Assembly (NCBI GenBank): GCA_016719465.1
Contig: JADJYY010000021.1
Location: 1 to 37,541 of the forward strand
DNA from: Hydrogenophilales bacterium
GTDB taxonomy: Bacteria > Pseudomonadota > Gammaproteobacteria > Burkholderiales > Thiobacillaceae
Length of the DNA: 37,541 nt
Direction of reading: 5' to 3'
The notes beneath the pieces are model-generated. The model was not told where the DNA came from, made no database searches, and worked only from the letters and a program-made list of their open reading frames with translations. The position numbers were made by a program, and so were the translations under genes. The stretch's first letter is position 1, and the number at the start of each line of letters is the position of its first letter. This document shows positions 10,188-17,415 of the stretch, in pieces.

Positions 10188-10540
10188 TTGCCATCAAAAC
10201 CCAAGAGAACCTGATTTCCGTTTCCGTCATGGGCGAGTTCACTTTGGCGGACTACAAGGAATTCGAGCAGGAAGTGGAGCACGACATCCAGTTCCAGGGC
10301 GGCGTGAACCTGCTCATGGATTTGCGCGACATGGTGCGCTACACCCTGGATGTGGCCTGGGAGGAGATCAAGTTCTCGCGCCAGCATCGCTACGACTTCC
10401 GCAAGATCGCCGTGGTGACCGGCGACGAGTGGATGGTCTGGGCCGCCTGGATGAACCGGCTGTTCGTGGACGCGGAACTGCGCGTGTTCGACGAGCCGGC
10501 CATCGCCCTGGAATGGCTGGAGGCGGCGGAAACTGCCTGA
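10184..10540 (+). CDS. SpoIIAA-like (STAS-fold) protein
   Basis: The 118-residue soluble protein fits the SpoIIAA-like/STAS fold: alternating strands and helices with VSVMGEFTLADYKEF, a central NLLMDLRDM strand-turn, FRKIAVVTGDEWMVWAAWM and a C-terminal LEWLEAAE. Proteins of this type are usually small and of unknown role; some bind lipids or act as anti-anti-sigma-like partners. The start is GTG 10184, inside the stop of the EamA gene, which argues for linked expression. It ends 13 bases before the convergent OsmC-like gene. Confidence 0.75.
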   Translation: MIAIKTQENLISVSVMGEFTLADYKEFEQEVEHDIQFQGGVNLLMDLRDMVRYTLDVAWEEIKFSRQHRYDFRKIAVVTGDEWMVWAAWMNRLFVDAELRVFDEPAIALEWLEAAETA

Positions 10541-10553
10541 TCCCGCCCGAGGG

Positions 10554-10988
10554 TCAGGCCGGAGCCGGCGTCGGCTCCTCGATGATCTCGAAGTCGTGGC
10601 TCATCTCGGCGGTCTTGCCCAGGATGATGCTGGCCGAGCAGTACTTCTCGGCGGACAGCTTGATGGCCCGTTCCACGATGTCCGGCTTCAGGTTTCGGCC
10701 GCGCACGGTGAAGCGCATGTGAATCTTCGTGAATACCTTGGGGTGGTCGGTGGCCCGCTCGGCGGAGACTTCCACCTCGCAGCCGGTCACGTCCTGACGG
10801 CTTTTCTTCATGATCATGATGACGTCCACCGAGGTGCAGCCGCCGGCGCCCATGAGCAGCATTTCCATGGGGCGCGGCCCCATGTTGCGGCCGCCGATGT
10901 CCGGCGAGCCGTCCATGATCATGGCGTGGCCGCTTTCCGATTCGGCCATGAAGCAGACGTTTTCGACCCATTTGACGCGGGATTTCAT
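10554..10988 (-). CDS. OsmC/Ohr family protein (YhfA-like)
   Basis: OsmC-type proteins are thiol-dependent hydroperoxide reductases or relatives. This 144-residue product has the two conserved cysteines of the family, in MGAGGCTSVDV and in EKYCSAS, with the YhfA-like motifs NMGPRPMEMLLMG and VRGRNLKPDIVERA. CAGGAG is placed 5-6 bases before ATG 10988. It lies 24 bases downstream of the YdcF-like gene on the same strand, so the two probably share a transcript. Confidence 0.88.
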   Translation of the reverse strand: MKSRVKWVENVCFMAESESGHAMIMDGSPDIGGRNMGPRPMEMLLMGAGGCTSVDVIMIMKKSRQDVTGCEVEVSAERATDHPKVFTKIHMRFTVRGRNLKPDIVERAIKLSAEKYCSASIILGKTAEMSHDFEIIEEPTPAPA

Positions 10989-11012
10989 GGGGGTTCTCCT
11001 GAGGTGGTGGGG

Positions 11013-11762
11013 TTAATCGCGGATGCGGTACCAGAGCAGGCCGATCCATTCGTGCATGGCCAGATAGCTCTGATCGAGGGCTTTGCCGTTGGGCAGGAAA
11101 TCGAGGAGGGTAGGCGCGCTTTCCAGGAAATATCCGGTGCCGGCCGGCACGACCTTGAGTCCCGCCGTCTCGAATTCCGGAATCGCGCGCCTGAGATGCC
11201 AGGAATGCGTCACCAGGTAAATGCGCTGGATGCCTGCCTTGCCCAGGATATCGGCGGTATTGCGGGCGTTTTCCCGGGTATTGCGTGAATGGGGTTCCAT
11301 CCATTCGGTCGCCACGCCGTATTCGTCGCCCAGGGTGGTGGCCATGATCTCGGCCTCGCTTTTCGAGCCGCCGTCCGGGGCGCCGCCCGTCACCAGGACC
11401 GGTTTGCCCAGGCGCTTGGCCAGCCAGGCGCCATAGCGCACCCGCTCGATGGAAAACCGGTTCAGGGTATCGCCGCCGAATTCCAGGCTGTCGCGGTTGC
11501 TGCCGCCACCCAGGATGATGATGGCATCCGCCTCCCGCCCGGTCAGGGCGACCGGGTCAGGTTTCAGGCTGTCCAGCAATGTGGCGGAAATCAGTGGTGT
11601 GGACAGCAGCCACAAACCTCCAAGGGCGATGGCGATCAAGGCTTTCCCCAGGTTGCGCTTCCGCCCCAGCAGCCAGTATCCCGTGGCGCCGATCAGCAGC
11701 AGGTTCAACGGCGGCAACAGGAAGGCGGCGAGGAGGTTGGTGAGCAACCAGGAATTCGACAT
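11013..11762 (-). CDS. YdcF/ElyC-like DUF218 membrane protein
   Basis: This 249-residue protein has two N-terminal membrane segments (LLAAFLLPPLNLLLIGATGY and ALIAIALGGLWLLST). A DUF218 domain follows with ADAIIILGGG, RVRYGAWLAKRLGKPVLVTGG and the HSRNTRENARNTA motif, then YLVTHSWHLRRA. E. coli ElyC, a member of this family, affects envelope biogenesis at low temperature. AAGGAT lies about nine bases before ATG 11762. The gene is divergent from rplM and reads into the osmC-like gene. Confidence 0.88.
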   Translation of the reverse strand: MSNSWLLTNLLAAFLLPPLNLLLIGATGYWLLGRKRNLGKALIAIALGGLWLLSTPLISATLLDSLKPDPVALTGREADAIIILGGGSNRDSLEFGGDTLNRFSIERVRYGAWLAKRLGKPVLVTGGAPDGGSKSEAEIMATTLGDEYGVATEWMEPHSRNTRENARNTADILGKAGIQRIYLVTHSWHLRRAIPEFETAGLKVVPAGTGYFLESAPTLLDFLPNGKALDQSYLAMHEWIGLLWYRIRD

Positions 11763-11804
11763 GCGGGAATTATCCTTGCGATCATCCCGACCTCAAAGCC
11801 AGGT

Positions 11805-11833
11805 TTGACAGCGCGGGATCGGCCCCATAAAAT
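11805..11833 (+). promoter_or_regulatory. Sigma-70 promoter of rplM-rpsI
   Basis: TTGACA (11805-11810) and TAAAAT (11828-11833) are separated by 17 bases, close to the consensus in every respect. The expected start of transcription is 30 bases or so before the rplM ATG, and the position between divergent ydcF-like and rplM genes fits. Confidence 0.85.
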
Positions 11834-11869
11834 CCGCGTTTTTCCGTAGTCCCCTATTTGGATCGCGAC

Positions 11870-12298
11870 ATGAAAACCTTTTCCGCCAAGCCCCACGAGG
11901 TCCAGCACGACTGGTACCTGGTGGACGGCACCGACAAGGTGCTGGGCCGTCTGGCCTCCGAGATCGCCCGCCGCCTGCGCGGCAAGCACAAGGCCATCTA
12001 TACCCCCCACGTGGATACCGGCGATTTCATCGTCGTGGTCAACGTCGACAAGATTCGCGTCACCGGCAACAAGGCCGAGGACAAGAAGTATTATCGCCAC
12101 TCCACCTTCCCGGGCGGCATCTCCGAGACCAGTTTCGGCAAGATGCAGGATCGTTTCCCCGGCCGCGCGCTGGAGAAGGCCGTGAAAGGCATGTTGCCCA
12201 AGGGTCCCCTGGGCTACGCCATGATCAAGAAACTCAAGGTCTACGCCGGTGGTGAGCATCCCCACGCCGCGCAGCAGCCCCAATCCCTGGAAATCTGA
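11870..12298 (+). CDS. rplM: Ribosomal protein L13
   Basis: This is a 142-residue large-subunit ribosomal protein. Characteristic features are MKTFSAKP at the start, WYLVDGTDKVLGRLASEIA, RGKHKAIYTPHVDTGDFIVVVN and MLPKGPLGYAMIKKLKVYAG near the end. ATG 11870 gives the standard length; the four preceding in-frame codons are not part of the family. rpsI follows 11 bases later in the usual L13-S9 operon. Confidence 0.98.
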   Translation: MKTFSAKPHEVQHDWYLVDGTDKVLGRLASEIARRLRGKHKAIYTPHVDTGDFIVVVNVDKIRVTGNKAEDKKYYRHSTFPGGISETSFGKMQDRFPGRALEKAVKGMLPKGPLGYAMIKKLKVYAGGEHPHAAQQPQSLEI

Positions 12299-12309
12299 GG
12301 AATCCGAGC

Positions 12310-12702
12310 ATGATCGGTAACTACTATTACGGCACCGGCCGCCGCAAGAGCTCCGTGGCTCGCGTGTTCATGAAAGCCGGCTCCGGCAAGATCGTCGTCA
12401 ACGGCAAGCCCGTGGACGAGTACTTCTCCCGCGAAACCGGCCGCATGATCGTGCGCCAGCCCCTGAAGCTCACCGAGCGCGACGCCAACTTCGACATCAT
12501 GGTGAACGTCAACGGTGGCGGCGAAACCGGCCAGGCCGGCGCCGTGCGCCATGGCATCACCCGCGCCCTGATCGAGTATGACGCCGGTCTGAAAGGCAGC
12601 CTGAAGAAGGCCGGCCTGGTGACCCGCGATGCCCGCGAGGTGGAACGCAAGAAGGTCGGTCTGCACAAGGCTCGCCGTCGCAAGCAGTTCTCCAAGCGTT
12701 AA
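12310..12702 (+). CDS. rpsI: Ribosomal protein S9
   Basis: This is the 130-residue small-subunit ribosomal protein. It shows YYGTGRRKSSVARVF, the NGGGETGQAGAVRHGITRAL segment and the basic tail KKVGLHKARRRKQFSKR that reaches the P-site tRNA in ribosome structures. GAGGAATCC precedes ATG 12310. A terminator 17 bases after the stop ends the operon. Confidence 0.98.
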   Translation: MIGNYYYGTGRRKSSVARVFMKAGSGKIVVNGKPVDEYFSRETGRMIVRQPLKLTERDANFDIMVNVNGGGETGQAGAVRHGITRALIEYDAGLKGSLKKAGLVTRDAREVERKKVGLHKARRRKQFSKR

Positions 12703-12719
12703 TTTGCAAGGTTTCATGC

Positions 12720-12746
12720 AAAAAGCCGCCGAATGGGCGGCTTTTT
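12720..12746 (+). terminator. Intrinsic terminator after rpsI
   Basis: The 11-base stem AAAAAGCCGCC / GGCGGCTTTTT with loop GAATG is followed by GTTTTG. It closes the rplM-rpsI transcript only 22 bases before the argC start codon, so it also lies in the argC 5' region. Confidence 0.9.
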
Positions 12747-12768
12747 GTTTTGCACAAGGAGCAATTCC

Positions 12769-13809
12769 ATGATCAAGGCAGGCATCGTCGGCGGGACCGG
12801 CTACACCGGCGTCGAACTTCTGCGGCTTCTGGCCCAGCATCCCAATGTGGAACTCGCCGCCATCACCTCCCGCAAGGAAGCGGGCATGCCGGTGGCGGAC
12901 ATGTTTCCCTCCCTGCGCGGCCGGGTTTCCCTGGCGTTCTCGACCCCCGAGGACGCGCCCCTGAAATCCTGTGACGTGGTGTTCTTCGCCACCCCCAACG
13001 GCGTCGCCATGCAGCAGACACGGGAACTGCTGGATGCCGGGGTCAAGGTCATCGACCTGGCCGCCGACTTCCGCATCACCGATATCGCCGAGTGGTCCAG
13101 GTGGTACGGGATGGAACACGCCTGCCCCGACCTGGTGGCGGAAGCGGTCTACGGCCTGCCCGAGATCAACCGGGACAAGATCAGGGGCGCCCGCCTGATC
13201 GCCAACCCGGGTTGCTACCCGACCGCCGTGCAGCTTGGCTTCCTGCCCCTGGTTGAAGCCGGCGTGGTGGATACCGGCTGGATGGTGGCCGACTGCAAGT
13301 CCGGCGTGTCTGGCGCCGGGCGCAAGGCCGAGATTGGCGCGCTGTTCGCCGAGGCTTCCGACACCTTCAAGGCCTATGCGGTGCCGGGCCATCGGCACTG
13401 GCCGGAAATCCGCCAGGGCCTTAACCGCATGGCCGGCTTCGCGGGGGAAATGAGCGTGGGGCTGACCTTCGTGCCCCACCTGACCCCGCTGATCCGTGGC
13501 ATCCACGCCACGCTTTACTGCAAGCTGACCAGGGACGTGGATTTGCAAGCCCTGTTCGAGCAGCGCTACGCCAACGAATATTTTGTCGACGTGCTGCCCG
13601 CCAAGTCCCATCCGGAAACCCGTTCCGTGCGGGCCTCGAACCTGTGTCGCATCGCCGTGCATCGCCCCCAGGGTGGAGACACCGTGGTCATTCTGTCGGT
13701 GATCGACAACCTGGTGAAAGGCGCGGCGGGCCAGGCGGTTCAGAACATGAACCTCCTGTTCGACCTGCCGGAAAACACGGCGCTGACCCAGATTCCGGTA
13801 ATGCCTTGA
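12769..13809 (+). CDS. argC: N-acetyl-gamma-glutamyl-phosphate reductase
   Basis: ArgC reduces N-acetylglutamyl phosphate to the semialdehyde with NADPH in arginine biosynthesis. The 346-residue product has the nucleotide-binding GIVGGTGYTGVELLRLL at its start, DLAADFR, the catalytic-cysteine motif ANPGCYPTA, SGVSGAGRKA, and GHRHWPEI with the conserved histidines. AAGGAG lies seven bases before ATG 12769. It is full-length and shows no lesion. No obvious promoter lies between the rpsI terminator and the start, so it may depend on read-through or on a promoter inside rpsI. Confidence 0.96.
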   Translation: MIKAGIVGGTGYTGVELLRLLAQHPNVELAAITSRKEAGMPVADMFPSLRGRVSLAFSTPEDAPLKSCDVVFFATPNGVAMQQTRELLDAGVKVIDLAADFRITDIAEWSRWYGMEHACPDLVAEAVYGLPEINRDKIRGARLIANPGCYPTAVQLGFLPLVEAGVVDTGWMVADCKSGVSGAGRKAEIGALFAEASDTFKAYAVPGHRHWPEIRQGLNRMAGFAGEMSVGLTFVPHLTPLIRGIHATLYCKLTRDVDLQALFEQRYANEYFVDVLPAKSHPETRSVRASNLCRIAVHRPQGGDTVVILSVIDNLVKGAAGQAVQNMNLLFDLPENTALTQIPVMP

Positions 13810-13841
13810 TTTCCCGCCGTTTAGCCTTACTTACCCCGTGG

Positions 13842-13870
13842 TTGACGGGCGCCGACCCGGCGCCAATAAT
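13842..13870 (+). promoter_or_regulatory. Sigma-70 promoter of erpA with a palindromic spacer
   Basis: TTGACG (13842-13847) and AATAAT (13865-13870) are 17 bases apart. The spacer itself is a perfect inverted repeat, GGCGCC-GACCC-GGCGCC, which could be an operator for a repressor or activator of erpA. Confidence 0.65.
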
Positions 13871-13903
13871 CCCCGCATCCAGACCTGACATAGGAGTATC
13901 GCG

Positions 13904-14251
13904 ATGAATGCCGCGACTGAAATGAGCCCCTTCAACTTTACCGACAGCGCCGCCAACAAGGTCAAGGCCCTGATCGAGGAGGAAGGCAACCCCGACCTGA
14001 AACTGCGCGTGTTCGTCACCGGCGGCGGCTGCTCCGGCTTCCAGTACGGCTTCACCTTCGACGAGGTGACCAACGAGGACGACATGGTGCTGCAGAAGAA
14101 CGGCGTCACCCTGCTGATCGATCCCATGAGCATGCAGTACATGATGGGCGCCGAGATCGACTACACCGAGGGCCTGGAAGGCGCCCAGTTCGTGATCAAG
14201 AACCCCACCGCCGTGTCCACCTGCGGCTGCGGTTCCTCCTTCTCGACCTGA
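13904..14251 (+). CDS. erpA: Iron-sulfur cluster insertion protein ErpA
   Basis: ErpA is an A-type Fe-S carrier that delivers clusters to target enzymes. The 115-residue product has the A-type fold and the three cluster cysteines, one in TGGGCSGFQYGF and two in the C-terminal TCGCGSSF. AGGAG sits about seven bases before ATG 13904. It has its own promoter and is followed by a REP-like hairpin and yacG. Confidence 0.95.
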   Translation: MNAATEMSPFNFTDSAANKVKALIEEEGNPDLKLRVFVTGGGCSGFQYGFTFDEVTNEDDMVLQKNGVTLLIDPMSMQYMMGAEIDYTEGLEGAQFVIKNPTAVSTCGCGSSFST

Positions 14252-14254
14252 CAT

Positions 14255-14305
14255 TCCTCCCCTCTCCTCCGGGGAGAGGGTGGCCGCAAGGCCTGGTGAG
14301 GGAGA
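14255..14305. repeat. REP-like repeat between erpA and yacG
   Basis: CCCTCTCC-TCCG-GGAGAGGG forms a first hairpin and GGCC-GCAA-GGCC a second, followed by GGTGAGGGAG. This arrangement of paired pyrimidine/purine tracts resembles a widespread proteobacterial intergenic repeat. It may also act as the erpA 3' end. Copy number cannot be judged from one window. Confidence 0.5.
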
Positions 14306-14341
14306 GCGGCGCAAGCCGCTTTTTCTTATTTGGAGACTTCG

Positions 14342-14533
14342 ATGACAGAGAAAGTCAAGGTGGTGGCTTGCCCCACCTGCGGCAAGGACGTGGAATGGCG
14401 GCCGGAGAACCCATGGCGCCCGTTTTGCGGCGAGCGCTGCAAGATGATCGACCTGGGGGAATGGGCCACCGAGAAGTACAAGGTGCCGGTGGCGGAGCAG
14501 GACACCTTCGACAATCTGGAGCCGCGGGGCTGA
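14342..14533 (+). CDS. yacG: YacG, zinc-binding DNA gyrase inhibitor
   Basis: This 63-residue protein binds zinc and, in E. coli, inhibits DNA gyrase through GyrB. The spacing CPTC-x15-CGERC gives the CX2CX15CX3C pattern of the family, followed by MIDLGEWATEKYKVP. ATG 14342 with GGAG upstream fits the usual length; a TTG four codons earlier is less likely. The stop codon lies within an 8-base-pair GC hairpin (14523-14544). Confidence 0.93.
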   Translation: MTEKVKVVACPTCGKDVEWRPENPWRPFCGERCKMIDLGEWATEKYKVPVAEQDTFDNLEPRG

Positions 14534-14544
14534 ACCGCCCCGCG
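14523..14544. terminator. GC hairpin between convergent yacG and rpiA
   Basis: CGCGGGGC and GCCCCGCG form a perfect eight-pair stem with a six-base loop that covers the yacG stop codon. There is no T-run on either side, so action as a bidirectional terminator is only suggested by its position between convergent genes. Confidence 0.4.
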
Positions 14545-14557
14545 TCCAGTTCGAGAA

Positions 14558-15214
14558 TCAGCGTGTCAGGGTCTGTACCCCGTCCGGCGTGCCCATGAGG
14601 AACACATCCGCGCCGCGCCGGGCGAACAAACCCACGGTGACCACGCCGACGAGCTGGTTGATCTCGGCTTCCATGGCCACCGGGTCCAGGATGCTCATGC
14701 CGTGCACGTCCAGGATGACGTTGCCGTTGTCGGTGGTGAAGCCGGCGCGCAGCACCGGGTTGCCGCCCAGTTTCACCAGTTGCCGGGCCACGTAGGAGCG
14801 GGCCATGGGGATGACTTCCACCGGCAGCGGGAATTTGCCCAGCACGTCCACCAGCTTGCTCTGGTCGGCGATGCAGACGAACTTCTTGGCGCAGGCGGCG
14901 ACGATCTTTTCCCGCGTCAGAGCGCCGCCGCCGCCCTTGATCATGGCCATGTGGCGGGTGATCTCGTCGGCGCCGTCCACGTAGACCTCCATCTCGCCGG
15001 CCTCGTTCAGGTCGATGACGCGGATGCCGTGCTTCTTGAGGCGTTCGGCGGTGGCCACGCTGGAGGCCACGGCGCCGTCGATGCGGCCCTTGACGTCGGC
15101 TAAAGCGTCGATGAAGAAATTGGCCGTGGAGCCGGTGCCGACGCCGATGATGCCGGCGGGAACGTACTGGATGGCGGCGCGGGCCGTGGCTTGCTTCATT
15201 TCATCTTGGGTCAT
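14558..15214 (-). CDS. rpiA: Ribose-5-phosphate isomerase A
   Basis: RpiA interconverts ribose-5-phosphate and ribulose-5-phosphate in the pentose phosphate pathway. The 218-residue product has GVGTGSTANFFIDAL near the start, ASSVATAERLKKHGI, the active-site motif VDGADEI, KGGGGALTREKI and the late GFTTDNGNVILD. Two adjacent ATG codons (15217 and 15214) both fit; neither has a strong Shine-Dalgarno. It is convergent with yacG and divergent from ilvA with about 75 bases between them. Confidence 0.95.
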   Translation of the reverse strand: MTQDEMKQATARAAIQYVPAGIIGVGTGSTANFFIDALADVKGRIDGAVASSVATAERLKKHGIRVIDLNEAGEMEVYVDGADEITRHMAMIKGGGGALTREKIVAACAKKFVCIADQSKLVDVLGKFPLPVEVIPMARSYVARQLVKLGGNPVLRAGFTTDNGNVILDVHGMSILDPVAMEAEINQLVGVVTVGLFARRGADVFLMGTPDGVQTLTR

Positions 15215-15291
15215 CATGGCGCGATTCGCTTTGTCGTTTGGTCGGAAACCCCGAGAATAGCGGCCTTTATCGCCCCCATCAAACGCGAAGC

Positions 15292-16798
15292 ATGACTGAT
15301 TATCTCGAGCGCATCCTGCTCGCCCGCGTCTACGACGTGGCCATCGAGTCACCCCTGGAAGAGGCGCCGAATCTGTCCCGGCGGCTCGGCAACACGTTGT
15401 TGCTGAAGCGCGAGGACATGCAGCCGGTGTTCTCCTTCAAGTTGCGCGGCGCCTACAACAAGATGGTCGGGCTGACCCGCGCCCAGTTGAAGCGCGGCGT
15501 GGTGGCGGCCTCCGCCGGCAACCATGCCCAGGGCGTGGCCCTCTCGGCCCAGGTTCTCGGCTGCGAAGCCACCATCGTCATGCCCGCCACCACGCCGGCC
15601 ATCAAGGTGGACGCGGTGGCCAAGCGGGGCGCCACCGTGGTCCTGCACGGCGACTCCTACGACGACGCCTACAAGCACGGCAAGGGAGATCGCCCGGGCC
15701 GAGAAGAAGACCTTCGTCCATCCCTACGACGATCCCGATGTGATCGCCGGCCAGGGCACCATCGGCATGGAATTGCTGCGCCAGTCGCGCGCGCCCATCG
15801 ACGCTGTGTTCGTGCCGGTGGGCGGTGGCGGCCTGATCGCCGGCATCGCCGCCTACATCAAGCGCCTGCGCCCGGAAGTCAGGATCATCGGGGTGGAACC
15901 GGAAGAGGCCGACGCCATGGCCCGCTCCCTGTGCAAGAAGGAGCGCATCGTCCTGCCCCAGGTGGGCATCTTCGCCGACGGCGTGGCGGTGAAGCAGGTG
16001 GGCGAGGAAACCTTCCGCCTTTGCCAGCAATACGTGGATGAGGTGATCCGGGTGGACAACGACGCCATCTGCGCCGCCATCAAGGACGTGTTCGAGGACA
16101 CCCGTTCCATCCTGGAGCCCGCCGGCGCCCTGGGCGTGGCCGGCGCCAAGGTCTGGGCGGCGCGGGAGAAGGCGAGGAACAGGAACCTGGTGGCCATCGC
16201 CTCCGGCGCCAACATGAACTTCGACCGCCTGCGCTTCGTGGCGGAACGGGCGGAACTGGGCGAGAAGCGGGAAGCGGTGCTGGCGGTGACCATCCCCGAG
16301 AAGCCCGGCAGCTTCAAGTCCTTCTGCACTTTGATCGGCGGCCGGGTGATCACCGAGTTCAACTACCGGTTCTCCGATCCCGCCGAAGCCCATGTCTTCG
16401 TCGGCCTCCAGGTCCACAACCGGGCCGAGGTGGACAAGTTGCTGGTGTCCCTGGAAAAGCACCAGTTGCCGGTGCTGGACCTGTCCGACAACGAGATGGC
16501 CAAGTTGCACATCCGCCATCTGGTGGGTGGCCGCGCCCAGGCCGAGAATGAAGTGCTCTACCGTTTCGAGTTTCCGGAACGGCCCGGCGCCCTGATGAAA
16601 TTCCTCAACAGCATGAGCCACGCCTGGAACATCAGCCTGTTCCACTACCGCAACCACGGCGCCGACTATGGCCGGGTGCTGGTGGGCATCCAGGTGCCCG
16701 CGAACCAGAAGACGGCGTTCCAGAAGTTCCTGGATGGCCTGGGCTACCGCTACTGGAATGAATCCCGCAACCCGGCCTATCGCCTGTTCCTGAAATGA
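15292..16798 (+). pseudogene. ilvA: ilvA threonine ammonia-lyase, one +1 frameshift
   Basis: IlvA deaminates threonine to 2-oxobutanoate, the first step to isoleucine. The product would be about 502 residues: a PLP-binding catalytic domain with the lysine in FSFKLRGAYNK, SAGNHAQGVA and GGGGLIAGIAAYIK, then two C-terminal ACT-like regulatory domains (from about AVLAVTIPEKPGSFK). This makes it the biosynthetic, feedback-regulated type. Reading breaks at the GGG run at 15684-15686, after DDAYKHGK. Dropping one G restores EIARAEKKTFVHPYDDP and the rest is intact to 16798. One indel in a homopolymer of a key biosynthetic gene suggests a base-calling error. A terminator follows immediately. Confidence 0.93.
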
Positions 16799-16827
16799 CA
16801 ACGCCCCCGTACGGGGGCGTTGTTTTC
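16798..16827 (+). terminator. Intrinsic terminator after ilvA
   Basis: A perfect 12-base stem ACAACGCCCCCG / CGGGGGCGTTGT with a two-base TA centre is followed by TTTT. It starts at the last base of the ilvA stop codon. Read on the other strand it would also serve the convergent DUF2892 gene. Confidence 0.85.
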
Positions 16828-16841
16828 CCGGTCTTGCCCGC

Positions 16842-17030
16842 TTACTTGTCCAGAGGGCAGGTGTTCATGCCCAGCAGCGGGTAGAACGGACAGAATTTGA
16901 ACAGCCCTGTGGCGAGGGGCACCACGCCGATCCAGGCCCAGACCGGGCCTCCGATTACCGCCCAAACGATCAGGGCCAGCCCCACCAGAATACGCAGAGT
17001 GCGATCGATACCGCCAACGTTCGCTTTCAT
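16842..17030 (-). CDS. DUF2892 (YgaP-like) inner membrane protein
   Basis: The 62-residue product has the DUF2892 pattern: NVGGIDRTLRILVGLALIVWA, a second hydrophobic segment and the conserved cysteine pair in FKFCPFYPLLGMNTCPLDK. It resembles the membrane part of YgaP without its rhodanese domain. Homologues are often near sulfur or redox genes; the exact role is not known. GGAGG six bases before ATG 17030 fixes the start and rules out the two upstream in-frame ATGs. It reads away from a 385-base regulatory region. Confidence 0.85.
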   Translation of the reverse strand: MKANVGGIDRTLRILVGLALIVWAVIGGPVWAWIGVVPLATGLFKFCPFYPLLGMNTCPLDK

Positions 17031-17070
17031 GACCATCCTCCAATCAAGTTGATCCAACTACCGTTTCTCC

Positions 17071-17122
17071 GGAACACCCTGTTCCGAAGCTTGGCGGAAG
17101 CTTAGCCGGCGGAACATTCCGC
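17071..17122. promoter_or_regulatory. Two TTCC/GGAA palindromes upstream of the DUF2892 gene
   Basis: GGAACA-CCC-TGTTCC (17071-17085) and GCGGAA-CA-TTCCGC (17109-17122) are perfect palindromes with centres 37-38 bases apart, with a GAAGCTT direct repeat between them. Single TGTTCC or TTCC copies recur further right, to about 17193. They lie 40-90 bases before the DUF2892 start on its coding strand and could be operators or leader hairpins. I cannot assign a regulator. Confidence 0.4.
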
Positions 17123-17219
17123 GCTCAGTGACAAAAGTTCCATAACCCGCGATCGAGATTGGCTGCCGGACCATGGGGTGTTCCGCGCTGTCGATCATTT
17201 GCTGCTATCCATGATGATA

Positions 17220-17244
17220 ATTCTGGACTAATTTAGTCATATAT
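17220..17244. promoter_or_regulatory. IscR type 1-like (Rrf2 family) palindrome
   Basis: The core GACTAATTTAGTC (17226-17238) is a perfect 13-base palindrome, flanked by ATTCTG and ATATAT. The E. coli IscR type 1 site is ATASYYGACTRWWWYAGTCRRSTAT; by my count 21 of 25 positions agree, including the whole core. It lies between the divergent DUF2892 and PAS-LuxR genes, so it could act on either. No Rrf2-family gene is in the window. The remainder of 17031-17415 holds no gene I can support. Confidence 0.5.
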
Positions 17245-17415
17245 AGCTTTTTTTCGCGGCAAAACATTCAAGGTCAGGGTGATATCCCCCGCATCCAGGC
17301 GTTACCGGATATCAATATCAGGTTTTTCCCGATTTAACAGCCGGGTATTCCTACTTAAGCTACGGCGTTTTCCGGATGTCGGAATCGGCTGTTGTCAGCT
17401 GGGAGTACGGATGAG

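Noticed and set aside
17043..17053. ATCAA-G-TTGAT as an Fnr site upstream of the DUF2892 gene
   Set aside because: Fnr sites have TTGAT first and ATCAA second with four bases between; here the arms are in the opposite order with one base between, next to the ribosome binding site.
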